Counted from the stretch's first letter, positions 41,164 through 50,018 are shown. The stretch: 57,840 nucleotides of DNA from Gammaproteobacteria bacterium (GCA_026994225.1 JALWRI010000085.1:1-57840); one strand, 5' to 3'. Notes: a model not told the origin generated them from the sequence alone. Numbers and translations are program-made.

Positions 41164-43287
41164 ATGCAACATCTTTTATCAAATAACTTACTAGAAAATA
41201 TTGTTGATCACAATGCCGTAGGATTGATTGTTCTTGATGCAGAGAAAGAGGTTATTGTATGGAATCGATGGATAGCACATTATTCAGGTAAAAGTGAAGC
41301 AGACGTAATGGGGAAAAGCTTAGCTGATATTTTTCCTGAACTACCAGCGGATATGTATTTATTTAAAATTGTTGAAGATATTTATCAAGATCATTTTCCT
41401 AAAATTGTTACTCAATCTTTACATCGTTATCTTTTCCCCTTATATCAGGATATTAAAACCAAAAAAAATCGAATAAAGCAAAATATTATCTTACATGCAT
41501 TAAATTCAGAGGAAAAATGGTATGTATTAGTGCAAATTTTTGATATGACAGCCAGTGATAGACGAGAACAAATATTAAAAGAACAAGCCTATCAAATGCA
41601 GCAATTAACACAAAATTTACAAGATACGAGAACGTATCAATATGCCTTACTGGAAAATACCTTAGATGCCTTAATTACTTTTGATAATAACGGTCATATT
41701 TTATCTGTTAATAAAGCTGCTACACGTATGTTTAATCATTCTCTTGAGGAATTGAAATTTAAACATATCAATACCTTAATTATTGATTATTACTCTTTGG
41801 AATTTAAGACTTTTTTGGATAATATTATTGAAACTGTTGCGATAAACAGTGAAGGTAAATATTTCCCCATAGAAGTTGGTACGGGTTCAATGTTTATCGA
41901 AGAGCAAAGAATATTTATTGCTAGTCTTCGTGATATATCCGAACGAAAAAAAATTGATGAGCAATTACGTTTTTTTGCCTTGCATGATAATTTGACGGGG
42001 TTAGCCAATCGTATTTTATTTCAAGAACGCTTGGATAGTGCAATTGCGTTAGCACATCGGCAAAGTGAAATGATTGCGGTAATGATGTTGGATTTAGATA
42101 AATTTAAAGAAATTAATGACAGTCGAGGGCATCGTGTTGGTGATTTATTATTAAAAAAAGTTGCAGAAGTGCTATTATCTGCTATTCGTGATGTAGACAC
42201 CGTTGCACGTTTAAGTGGTGATGAATTTGCTATTATATTGTTAGCATTGCAAGACCCTGAACAAGCGATATTAGTTGCTGAACGTATTTTACAATATTTT
42301 TCAGAACCTTTAGTAATACAAAATTTTACATTGAAAATAGGGGTGAGTATTGGCATTACACTGTATCCGTATGAAAGTAATGAGGCAGATAAATTATTGT
42401 CGTATGCCGATACCGCTATGTATAAGGCGAAAAATTCAGGACGTAATTGCTATCAATATTATTCGGCAGAATTACACTCTGAAACTTTGCATAGAAAAGA
42501 ACTAGAAGACAGTTTACGCCAGGCTATAGAAAAACAAGAACTTTCCTTATATTACCAACCCCAAATTGATCTGAAAACAGGTAAATTAGTGGGGGCTGAA
42601 GCATTATTACGCTGGTCTCATCCTCAAAAAGGCTTTATTTCACCGGTAGAATTTATCCCTATTGCAGAAGAAAGTGGATTAATACATGAAATTGGGAGAT
42701 GGGTAATGGAAGAAGCCTGTATGCAAAATAAACGCTGGCAAATGCAGGGATATTATCCTATTGTGATATCTGTAAACCTTTCTGCAGTGCAGTTACGATT
42801 AAAAAATTTAGCGAATGATTTTAGTCTGCTATTGCGTAAAAGTGGTTTGGATGCCAAATATTTGGAGTTAGAAATTACCGAAACATTTTTAATGGAAAAT
42901 GCTGATAGCTCTTTATTAACATTAAAAGAATTACGCGCTTTAAATGTGAGTTTAGCTATTGATGATTTTGGTACAGGCTATTCTTCGTTGGGATATTTAA
43001 AGCGTTTTCCAGTAAAAAAAGTGAAAATAGATCGCTCTTTTGTGAATGAACTCGAAACAGATAATGATGATGCAATGATAGTAAAAGCAGTGATTAGTTT
43101 AAGCCATAGTTTAGGTTTAAAGGTGATTGCTGAAGGAGTAGAAAATAAACAGCAAATCGTATTTTTAAGAGCAGAAGAGTGTGATGAAATACAAGGCTAC
43201 TTTATTAGTAAACCATTGAGTAAAGATGATTTTGAAGAACAATATTTAAATGTAGAAGATCAAATCTATCTTACCCTAGAGAATTAA
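41164..43287 (+). CDS. PAS-PAS-GGDEF-EAL cyclic-di-GMP enzyme
   Basis: A 707-residue soluble protein with two PAS domains (about residues 1-130 and 150-270, the second ending in SLRDISERKKIDEQ), a diguanylate cyclase domain and a phosphodiesterase domain. The cyclase motif reads SGDEF, a variant seen in active enzymes, with an inhibitory RxxD site (RDVD) five residues before it. The EAL domain has EALLRW, NLSAVQ, EITE, DDFGTGYSSLGYL, KIDRSFV and EGVE, so c-di-GMP hydrolysis is likely. No membrane span is seen. The ATG is 3 bases after the CheC-like gene. Confidence 0.93.
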   Translation: MQHLLSNNLLENIVDHNAVGLIVLDAEKEVIVWNRWIAHYSGKSEADVMGKSLADIFPELPADMYLFKIVEDIYQDHFPKIVTQSLHRYLFPLYQDIKTKKNRIKQNIILHALNSEEKWYVLVQIFDMTASDRREQILKEQAYQMQQLTQNLQDTRTYQYALLENTLDALITFDNNGHILSVNKAATRMFNHSLEELKFKHINTLIIDYYSLEFKTFLDNIIETVAINSEGKYFPIEVGTGSMFIEEQRIFIASLRDISERKKIDEQLRFFALHDNLTGLANRILFQERLDSAIALAHRQSEMIAVMMLDLDKFKEINDSRGHRVGDLLLKKVAEVLLSAIRDVDTVARLSGDEFAIILLALQDPEQAILVAERILQYFSEPLVIQNFTLKIGVSIGITLYPYESNEADKLLSYADTAMYKAKNSGRNCYQYYSAELHSETLHRKELEDSLRQAIEKQELSLYYQPQIDLKTGKLVGAEALLRWSHPQKGFISPVEFIPIAEESGLIHEIGRWVMEEACMQNKRWQMQGYYPIVISVNLSAVQLRLKNLANDFSLLLRKSGLDAKYLELEITETFLMENADSSLLTLKELRALNVSLAIDDFGTGYSSLGYLKRFPVKKVKIDRSFVNELETDNDDAMIVKAVISLSHSLGLKVIAEGVENKQQIVFLRAEECDEIQGYFISKPLSKDDFEEQYLNVEDQIYLTLEN

Positions 43288-43314
43288 AGTATCCAATTTC
43301 TGAATATGCCTTAT

Positions 43315-43763
43315 CAGACGTGCCGTAAAACCCCGTCCTTCAGGGCGGGGATATAAGGAGGCACACTTGCAATACTACAAGCGTGTATTACAATACCCGT
43401 TATAATCATTCGTAAAGCCTTTAAATTTCGGCTCAACACCACTGAGACCATTGAAACCGACCTGCTTCAGTACGCCGGTAATTGTCGCTGGTTGTGGAAT
43501 AAGGCTCTGAGAATAAACCTGCATCGCCTGGAAAACAAACAGCCTTTGCTCTGGTACGGTGAATTGGACTGGTTCAGCAAGCTCTGGAAAAAAAGTGATA
43601 AGTATGAATTTTTACAATTGTCTCCTGCCCAGACCTTACAGCAAACACTTAAGCAACTAGAACGTGCCTTTAAAGATGCGTTTGACAAAAAACAGCCGCC
43701 TAAAAGCATAATTAGTCTAAAGGACTAACAGGAATCCCCTTCCTTCAGGAAGGGGAGGATGTC
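43315..43763 (+). mobile_element. Internally deleted IS200/IS605-type element
   Basis: The gap between the c-di-GMP gene and pdhA holds an element bounded by two related hairpins: CCCCGTCC-TTCA-GGGCGGGG form at 43331-43350 and a perfect CCCCTTCC-TTCA-GGAAGGGG at 43736-43755, followed by AGGATGTCAA. Between them lies an N-terminal fragment of tnpB. The subterminal hairpins and TnpB-type coding sequence are typical of the IS200/IS605 superfamily. The outer ends are estimated. About 900 bases of tnpB are missing and there is no tnpA, so it cannot move on its own. The remaining 43764-43948 is AT-rich and shows no feature other than the pdhA upstream region. Confidence 0.75.
43402..43728 (+). pseudogene. 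tnpB fragment (IS605 OrfB N-terminal region)
   Basis: The open frame reads IIIRKAFKFRLNTTETIE, LLQYAGNCRWLWNKALRIN, then FLQLSPAQTLQQTLKQLERAFKDAFDKK, matching the N-terminal region of IS605 OrfB/TnpB proteins. It then runs into KSIISLKD and a stop at 43726-43728. The RuvC-like catalytic part and zinc finger are missing. There is no ATG at the expected start (ATA ATC ATT at 43402). It is more GC-rich than its neighbours, in keeping with horizontal origin. Confidence 0.8.
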
Positions 43764-43948
43764 AAACTTGATCTTTTTACCAAAAAGCGAGATTATATGC
43801 GGTTTATTAGTATCCAGTTGCTAGATCAAACACATATTTGAGGTCAGACAGACTATACTACTCAAATAGATAGCGAATATTTATAAATATATTAAGTAAT
43901 ATGATGATAAGTGTTAAATAATAAAGCCCCCTATTAAGAGGATTTTGA

Positions 43949-44977
43949 ATGGAAATTGCAGATAAAAAAAGGCTATTGCAAGAAATGTTATTTGCACGGC
44001 GTTATGAAGAACGCTGTTATGAAGCATATGTGGAACGTAAAATTGGTGGTTTTTTACATTTGTATCCAGGGCAAGAAGCCTGCGCTCACGGCGTATTAGA
44101 AGCTGCACGTCCAGGGTTTGATTATGTCATTACAGGTTATCGGGATCACATTCATGCTATTAAATGTGGTGCAAGCGTAAAGAGTGTTATGGCAGAGTTA
44201 TTTGCAAAAGAAACCGGTTGCAGTAAAGGACGAGGCGGTTCTATGCATATTTTTGATGTAGCAAAACGCTTTATGGGTGGATATGCCTTGGTAGGAGGTC
44301 CTTTTCCGCTTGCTGCTGGTATAGCGAAGGGGGTTAAAATGCAGGGGGGGCAAGAAATTTGTATTTGTTTCCTTGGTGATGCGGCAAATAATCAAGGTAC
44401 ATTCCATGAGTCATTAAATATGGCAAAGGTATGGGGATTACCGGTTTTATATGTATGTGAAAATAATTTGTATGGAATTGGTACTCGTATAGACAGATCA
44501 ACGGCTGTAGTCGAACAACATAAACGAGTGAGTGGATATAATATTCCCTCTAATATGGTAGATGGACAAGATATTGAAGTAGTATATGAAGCGGCACAAA
44601 CTGCTGTTGAGCATGTGCGTGCAGGAAAAGGCCCTTATTTTCTGGAATTAATGACATACCGGTATCGTGGGCATTCTATGTCGGATTCCAATGCTTATAG
44701 AGAAAAAGAAGAAGAAAAGAAATGGAGTGAACGAGATCCTATTATTATTTTACGAGATCGTTTATTAGCATCGGGTGATCTTACTATGGATGCGTATAAA
44801 GCGATGGATGATGAAATTATTGAACAAATTGAAGTGGATATTATTCAATATGCAGAAGAATCTCCAGAACCTTCAGTTGATGAATTAGAACATTATGTGC
44901 TGGCAGACAACGACCCTTATGTTTGGCCAAAGAAAAAGATGGCACGAGTAAAAGGCAGGGAGTATGGTAATGGCTGA
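43949..44977 (+). CDS. pdhA: Pyruvate dehydrogenase E1 component, alpha subunit
   Basis: E1-alpha with E1-beta decarboxylates pyruvate and passes the acetyl group to lipoyl-E2. The 342-residue product has FARRYEERCYEAYVERKIGG, TGYRDHIHAIKCG, RGGSMHIFDVAKRFMGGYA and the ThDP motif GDAANNQGTFHESLNMA ending in CENN. The phosphorylation-loop-like YRYRGHSMSDSNAYR is present. This is the heterotetrameric (alpha-2 beta-2) E1 type, unlike the single-chain AceE of E. coli. AAGAGGATTTTGA precedes the ATG. pdhB overlaps its 3' end. Confidence 0.96.
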   Translation: MEIADKKRLLQEMLFARRYEERCYEAYVERKIGGFLHLYPGQEACAHGVLEAARPGFDYVITGYRDHIHAIKCGASVKSVMAELFAKETGCSKGRGGSMHIFDVAKRFMGGYALVGGPFPLAAGIAKGVKMQGGQEICICFLGDAANNQGTFHESLNMAKVWGLPVLYVCENNLYGIGTRIDRSTAVVEQHKRVSGYNIPSNMVDGQDIEVVYEAAQTAVEHVRAGKGPYFLELMTYRYRGHSMSDSNAYREKEEEKKWSERDPIIILRDRLLASGDLTMDAYKAMDDEIIEQIEVDIIQYAEESPEPSVDELEHYVLADNDPYVWPKKKMARVKGREYGNG

Positions 44978-45950
44978 ATTAATGTATTGGGAAGCAATTC
45001 AACGGGCGCATGATGAAGAAATGGCTCGTGATCCAATGGTAATTTGCATGGGTGAGGATATTGGTGTAGCAGGAGGAACGTATAAGGCAACATCCGGTTT
45101 ATATAAAAAGTATGGCGCAGAACGGGTTATTGATACGCCTATCTCTGAAGGAGGTTATACCGGTTTAGGAATTGGGGCATCGTATGTAGGAGTACGTCCT
45201 ATTATTGAGATCATGTCTGTGAATTTTGCCTGGTTAGCGACCGATCAAATTGTCAATACTGCGGCAAAAGTACGTTATATGTCAGGAGGACAACTTACTG
45301 CACCGGTAGTATTCCGATCTCCAGGAGGAACGGCTCACCAATTAGGAGCGCAACATTCTGCACGGATGGAAAAAGTATTTATGGGAATTGCAGGATTACG
45401 TGTAGTGACCCCATCCAATCCATTGCAAGCGTATGGGTTATTAAAGTCAGCAGTACGTTGTAATGATCCGGTATTTATAAATGAACACGAATTAATGTAT
45501 AACATGAAAGGGGATGTGCCGGATGATGAGTGTTTTTTTCCTTTAGAAGGATCAGAGGTAACCCGTTCAGGTAATGATGTGAGTATTTTTGCCTATAATA
45601 TTTCTGTACATTGGGCTTTAGCTGCTGCAAAGATATTGTCTGAAAAATATGATATTGAAGTTGAAGTGATTGATTTATATTCACTTTCTCCATTAGATAG
45701 AGAAGGGATTAAACAATCAGTCAGTAAAACGCACCGTGCATTAATTGTAGAAGAAGCAGAACCTGCTGTAGGGGTCGGTGCAGAAGTGATGGCAATTCTC
45801 AATGAAGAATGTTTTTATGAATTAGATGCACCACCTGTACGGGTTTCTGCGGTAAATGTGCCTATTCCCTTTAACCATCAGTTAGAAAAAGCATCTATTC
45901 CTTCAGCAAAAGATGTTGTTGATGCTGTATTAAGTATGTTAAATAAATAA
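44964..45950 (+). CDS. pdhB: Pyruvate dehydrogenase E1 component, beta subunit
   Basis: E1-beta (328 aa) completes the ThDP active site with PdhA. Conserved segments include GEDIGVAGGTYKATSGL, RVIDTPISEGGYTGLGIGAS, NTAAKVRYMSGGQ, RSPGGTAHQLGAQHSARME and VIDLYSLSPLD. It overlaps pdhA by 14 bases if ATG 44964 is used; ATG 44970 is an alternative, and AGGGAG upstream can serve either. A strong intrinsic terminator lies 23 bases after the stop, before the E2-E3 gene. Confidence 0.96.
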   Translation: MVMAELMYWEAIQRAHDEEMARDPMVICMGEDIGVAGGTYKATSGLYKKYGAERVIDTPISEGGYTGLGIGASYVGVRPIIEIMSVNFAWLATDQIVNTAAKVRYMSGGQLTAPVVFRSPGGTAHQLGAQHSARMEKVFMGIAGLRVVTPSNPLQAYGLLKSAVRCNDPVFINEHELMYNMKGDVPDDECFFPLEGSEVTRSGNDVSIFAYNISVHWALAAAKILSEKYDIEVEVIDLYSLSPLDREGIKQSVSKTHRALIVEEAEPAVGVGAEVMAILNEECFYELDAPPVRVSAVNVPIPFNHQLEKASIPSAKDVVDAVLSMLNK

Positions 45951-45972
45951 AAGTAGTATCTTTTTTAGTTAT

Positions 45973-46003
45973 AAGGGTCATGTGTAGTGTGACCCTTTTT
46001 TTT
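45973..46003 (+). terminator. Intrinsic terminator between pdhB and the E2-E3 gene
   Basis: AAGGGTCA (45973-45980) pairs perfectly with TGACCCTT (45990-45997) across a 9-base loop and runs into eight T residues (45996-46003). It lies inside what would otherwise be one pdh operon, 24 bases before the next start codon, and may act as an attenuator that lowers E2-E3 relative to E1. Confidence 0.8.
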
Positions 46004-46026
46004 GAAATAAAGGATAGGTAAGCAAT

Positions 46027-49000
46027 ATGTCTGAACCCTATATCATAAAAATGCCACAATTATCAGATACCATGACAGAAGGCGTTTTGGTAAGTTGGGA
46101 AAAATCCATTGGTGATAAAGTGGAGCGGGGCGATATCGTCGCTACAGTAGAAACAGATAAAGCCATTATGGATGTAGAAGTGTTTCGGGAAGGTTATCTT
46201 TCTGCTCCATTAGTAGCAGAAGATAGCACTGTACCTGTGGGGGATGCCATTGCTTACTTAGTAGCAGATGTAGCAGATGTAAAAAAACAGGCAGAAGAAG
46301 TGCATGGCACTACCGTTAAAGCAGTAGAGGAACAGCGCATTGAGCCAACCGTAACAGAGAAGATAGTGGCAGATATGCCTATTGATGCAGCCTTTACAAT
46401 TAAAATGCCACAATTATCAGATACCATGACAGAAGGCGTTTTGGTAAGTTGGGAAAAATCCATTGGTGATAAAGTGGAGCGGGGCGATATCGTCGCTACA
46501 GTAGAAACAGATAAAGCCATTATGGATGTAGAAGTGTTTCGGGAAGGTTATCTTTCTGGCCCATTAGTTGCTGAGGATGCGACAGTACCAGTTGGTGATG
46601 CGATTGCATATTTAGTCGAGCAAGCAGAACAATGTATTGATAGCATTACGGATAGCATAGCAGAGAAATCACCAGAAAAACCTGTTGCAACTGCTGCAAC
46701 GATAACAGCCAAATCAGTTTCTAGTAATAGTAATACTATGGCAAATGGGAATGCTATGCCTGCTGCTAGACCAAAACATGCTTATGCCACACCGTATGCA
46801 CGTAAATTAGCAGGAATACAAGGTATTGATCTCAATACGCTCAAAGGAACAGGACGTGATCAGGTTATTATAGCAAAGGATGTTTATCGTTTGGCAGAAA
46901 ATCATGCTACGAATACGGCAAGTGTATCATCTGCTATGATAGGTAATGGGGTAGTAGAAGCACCGGTTGCTGGTAATGGACGAGCAATGAATGCAATGGA
47001 AAAGGCAGTGAGTCAGACAATGAGTGCATCGTTGACGATCCCTACTTTCCATGTTACAAGCAATATTCAATTAGATAAACTCATTAGTAGTGCTAAAAAA
47101 TTAGGTATATCTGTTACGGTTGCTATAGCTAAAGCATGTACTTTAGCTATTCAAGATTTTCCTAAAATGAATTGGGCGTATCAAGCTACAGACAAATTAA
47201 TTGAACGTAATCAAGTAGATATTGGTATGGCAGTGGCAGCCGATGGAGGGGGATTAGTAGTACCTGTTTTGCGGCAATGTGATAGTTTGTCATTGCAAGA
47301 GTTAATGAACAATTGGAATGATTTAGTTAAACGTGCCAGGGCAAGACGCTTAACACCAGAAGAATATGCAAACCCTACCTTTATGATATCCAATATGGGG
47401 ATGTTTGCAGTAAGCTCTTTTGATGCAATTTTAACACCAGGTATGGCGGCTATTTTGGCTATTTCTGCTGCATCAGAAGAAGGTGCTCCATTTACTATTA
47501 CAGCAGATCATCGGGTTGTTAATGGTGCAGATGTTGCCATGTTTTTAGGGCGTTTAAAAGAATATATTGAACAACCAGGTAATTGGTTAATAGGTGCAGG
47601 AACGGCTATTCCTGAAGGAGATTGGGATTATGATGTCATTGTGATAGGTGGGGGACCTGGAGGAGAGGACTGCGCCCGGGATTTAGCAGAAAATGGGGTG
47701 AAAGTTGCCATGATCAATGATGCACCATTCCCTGGAGGGGAATGTTTATGGCGAGGTTGTATTCCTTCTAAAGCATGGCGTGCCGCAGCAGATAGAATAC
47801 GTGATCGAGAACACGATGAACATTTAGGGATAGAAGGGACTACTTCAGCTCAAGTTAATTGGGAAAAACTGGAAGCTACCCGTAAATCGGTATTAGAAAC
47901 TCGTGGAGAGTTGGCATTAAAAACAGATAAAGGAGTACGAATTAAGGTTTTACAGGGATTTGCCTCGTTTGTTGATGATCACCATATTTTATTAGATACT
48001 TCAAGCAATCAGGATAACCCACATATTCGTTCTAAGGTAGCAAATACTGAAGGTGTAACATTGAGTTTTGGTTGTGCGGTTATTGCAACAGGAGCGCCTC
48101 CTTTCGTACCCCCTATTCCAGGAGCATTGGAAGGTATAGCAAAGGGGAGTGTATTAACATCGGATACGGTATGGGGATTAACAGATATACCCAAACGTCT
48201 TGGCGTTATTGGTGGTGGAGCGATTGGGGTGGAAATGGCTCAAATCTTTCAGGATTTTGGTTGTGAAGTATTATTACTAGAAGCCAAAGATCGTATTCTT
48301 GCAGAAGTTGAAAGTGACATTGCAAAAAATTTAACAACGATTTTAAATGAAGATAAAAATTTGACTGTCCATGCAGGGGTCAATATACAGGATATGACCG
48401 GTGAGGCAGGAGATGTAACGCTGAAATTTACCGATGCAAAAGGGGATGCACAACAATTTTCGTGTGATTATGTGATTATGGCAACGGGTAAAGTACCCGT
48501 GTTAGAACCATTAAAGTTGGATAATGCAGGAATTGTTGTTGATAATAGAGTGATTAAGGCTGATTTAAAATGTCGTACTAATCAGGCACATATTTTTGCA
48601 GTCGGTGATGTGATTGGGGGATTAATGCTTGCTCATACCGCTGGACAACAAGGTCGGGTTGCTGCGACAACTATTTTAGGAGAGAACATGCATTATGATG
48701 AAAGTAAAGATTGTGGTGTGATTTTTACTCGTCCTGAAGCCGCTTTTGTAGGTTTATCACTAGAGCAAGCCAAGGCAAAAGGTATTGATGCAGCAGAAGT
48801 AAAAACACCGATTAGTTTGGATGCTAAAGCAATGATTAATAACGAAACACACGGTATGATTAAATTAGTTGCAGATAAAAAGACCCATAAAGTGATTGGG
48901 GTACATTTTCTTGCAGATCATGCCGATACTTTGATTGGTGAAGGTGTGATGATGGTTTCTGCTGAGATGACTTTAGAACAAGTAGCACATGCTATTCATC

Positions 49001-49101
49001 CTCATCCTACACAAACAGAGATGTTTGGTGAAATGGCACGGCGTTTACTATCTCGTTTGCGCCGTAGTGAGAAAAAGAAGAAAAAAGTTGCAGCACAATA
49101 A
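46027..49101 (+). CDS. Pyruvate dehydrogenase E2-E3 fusion (dihydrolipoyl acetyltransferase / dihydrolipoamide dehydrogenase)
   Basis: A 1024-residue fusion. Two lipoyl domains (residues ~4-80 and ~122-198, each with the lipoylation site ETDKAIMDVEV) are followed by a peripheral-subunit-binding domain (~248-290; YATPYARKLAGIQGIDLNTL), an E2 acetyltransferase domain (~318-520) and a complete E3 from ~534. E3 shows FAD motif DVIVIGGGPGGEDCA, redox pair C573/C578 in GGECLWRGCIPSK, NAD motif GVIGGGAIGVEMAQ, AHIFAVGDVIGGLMLAHTA and the active-site HPHPTQTE. The E2 motif reads DHRVVNG: His495 is kept but the usual Asp (HxxxDG) is Asn499. The C-terminus is basic (RRSEKKKKKVAAQ). E2 and E3 are usually separate proteins; here every E2 chain would carry its own E3. 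Confidence 0.93.
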   Translation: MSEPYIIKMPQLSDTMTEGVLVSWEKSIGDKVERGDIVATVETDKAIMDVEVFREGYLSAPLVAEDSTVPVGDAIAYLVADVADVKKQAEEVHGTTVKAVEEQRIEPTVTEKIVADMPIDAAFTIKMPQLSDTMTEGVLVSWEKSIGDKVERGDIVATVETDKAIMDVEVFREGYLSGPLVAEDATVPVGDAIAYLVEQAEQCIDSITDSIAEKSPEKPVATAATITAKSVSSNSNTMANGNAMPAARPKHAYATPYARKLAGIQGIDLNTLKGTGRDQVIIAKDVYRLAENHATNTASVSSAMIGNGVVEAPVAGNGRAMNAMEKAVSQTMSASLTIPTFHVTSNIQLDKLISSAKKLGISVTVAIAKACTLAIQDFPKMNWAYQATDKLIERNQVDIGMAVAADGGGLVVPVLRQCDSLSLQELMNNWNDLVKRARARRLTPEEYANPTFMISNMGMFAVSSFDAILTPGMAAILAISAASEEGAPFTITADHRVVNGADVAMFLGRLKEYIEQPGNWLIGAGTAIPEGDWDYDVIVIGGGPGGEDCARDLAENGVKVAMINDAPFPGGECLWRGCIPSKAWRAAADRIRDREHDEHLGIEGTTSAQVNWEKLEATRKSVLETRGELALKTDKGVRIKVLQGFASFVDDHHILLDTSSNQDNPHIRSKVANTEGVTLSFGCAVIATGAPPFVPPIPGALEGIAKGSVLTSDTVWGLTDIPKRLGVIGGGAIGVEMAQIFQDFGCEVLLLEAKDRILAEVESDIAKNLTTILNEDKNLTVHAGVNIQDMTGEAGDVTLKFTDAKGDAQQFSCDYVIMATGKVPVLEPLKLDNAGIVVDNRVIKADLKCRTNQAHIFAVGDVIGGLMLAHTAGQQGRVAATTILGENMHYDESKDCGVIFTRPEAAFVGLSLEQAKAKGIDAAEVKTPISLDAKAMINNETHGMIKLVADKKTHKVIGVHFLADHADTLIGEGVMMVSAEMTLEQVAHAIHPHPTQTEMFGEMARRLLSRLRRSEKKKKKVAAQ
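46048..46204 (+). repeat. Lipoyl-domain direct repeat, copy 1 (157 bp, exact)
   Basis: This segment, which encodes most of the first lipoyl domain, is identical base for base to 46402-46558, at a fixed offset of 354 bases. There is no synonymous difference across 157 bases. Confidence 0.95.
46402..46558 (+). repeat. Lipoyl-domain direct repeat, copy 2 (157 bp, exact)
   Basis: The second exact copy encodes most of the second lipoyl domain. The copies diverge immediately outside the block: TCTGCTCC against TCTGGCCC at the 3' end, and ATAAAAATG against ATTAAAATG at the 5' end. Confidence 0.95.
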
Positions 49102-49999
49102 GAGTATTAGCCTGATAGGGGTTTTTATCCTCTGTTTTTTAAGTATATCAGGCATTTTAGCGCAGCAACGTATTTATCAAGCCAGTATGGAAACGGCTAT
49201 TTGGGTTACAGAGGAAAATATTCCTCTTACTTGCCGTATAAGTCAGATTTTGCCTTATTATGGCAAGGGAGAATTTATACAGCAAGCAGGAGAAACTATT
49301 TATTTTTCGCTGTACACAAAAAAGTCGTTATTTCAGAAAGGGAAAGCCTATCTCTATGCACGTAATCCAATTTGGCGTAGGGATAATACTGATTTAGATT
49401 TAGGTACGGTAAATATCTTACAAGGTCATACTCCTATAACAGTAGAGGGGGATAGGGCTGCACGTTTATTGCAAGAATTAGAAAATGGTATGATGCCAGT
49501 CATACATTATGCGGATCAAGCAGATGGGAGAGATGATATTCTGGTACAATTACTACCGATAAATTTTAATCCTGCTTATAATAGTTTTTTATCCTGCCAG
49601 ACACAGTTATTAGCTTATGGTTATAAGCAAGTACAAAATAGTAAGGTATATTTTGATACCGATAAAAGTGTATTAACCGATGCAGCAAAAGCCGTATTAA
49701 AAAAAATCAGTCATTATTTAAGTGTGGATAAAAATATTCAGCAAGTTTTGATTACTGGTCATGCAGATAATCGTGGTACACATAAATATAATGATAAATT
49801 GTCTCAACAAAGAGCATTAGTAGTGAGGCAGTTTTTTATTGATGAAGGGGTAGAAAATAATAGATTGGCCTTAGCATTTTTTGGCAAACGAAAACCTGCA
49901 GAGGATAATAGCACTGCTTGGGGGCAACAACAAAATCGCCGAGTACAAATTGAATTATTCAAAGCAAAGAGCGATTTGGGAACGGTAATTACTGAGTGA
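49088..49999 (+). CDS. MotY-like OmpA-family outer-membrane/periplasmic protein
   Basis: A ~303-residue exported protein. The probable TTG start at 49088 gives a signal peptide (KSISLIGVFILCFLSISGILA) and overlaps the E2-E3 stop by 14 bases; the frame is open further upstream inside that gene. The N-terminal half resembles MotY (IPLTCRISQILPYYGKGEF; FNPAYNSFLSCQTQLLAYGY), and the C-terminal half is an OmpA-type peptidoglycan-binding domain (VLITGHADNRGTHKYNDKLS, QQRALVVRQFF, GQQQNRRVQIEL). MotY forms the T-ring of sodium-driven polar flagella in Vibrio; no flagellar gene is visible here, so a general envelope role is also possible. Confidence 0.82.
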   Translation: MQHNKSISLIGVFILCFLSISGILAQQRIYQASMETAIWVTEENIPLTCRISQILPYYGKGEFIQQAGETIYFSLYTKKSLFQKGKAYLYARNPIWRRDNTDLDLGTVNILQGHTPITVEGDRAARLLQELENGMMPVIHYADQADGRDDILVQLLPINFNPAYNSFLSCQTQLLAYGYKQVQNSKVYFDTDKSVLTDAAKAVLKKISHYLSVDKNIQQVLITGHADNRGTHKYNDKLSQQRALVVRQFFIDEGVENNRLALAFFGKRKPAEDNSTAWGQQQNRRVQIELFKAKSDLGTVITE

Positions 50000-50018
50000 A
50001 TATTGAGGAAGTAACATA

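Noticed and set aside
42200-42240. GGDEF motif written SGDEF as a sign of inactivity
   Set aside because: SGDEF is found in active diguanylate cyclases, and the inhibitory site RxxD is also present.
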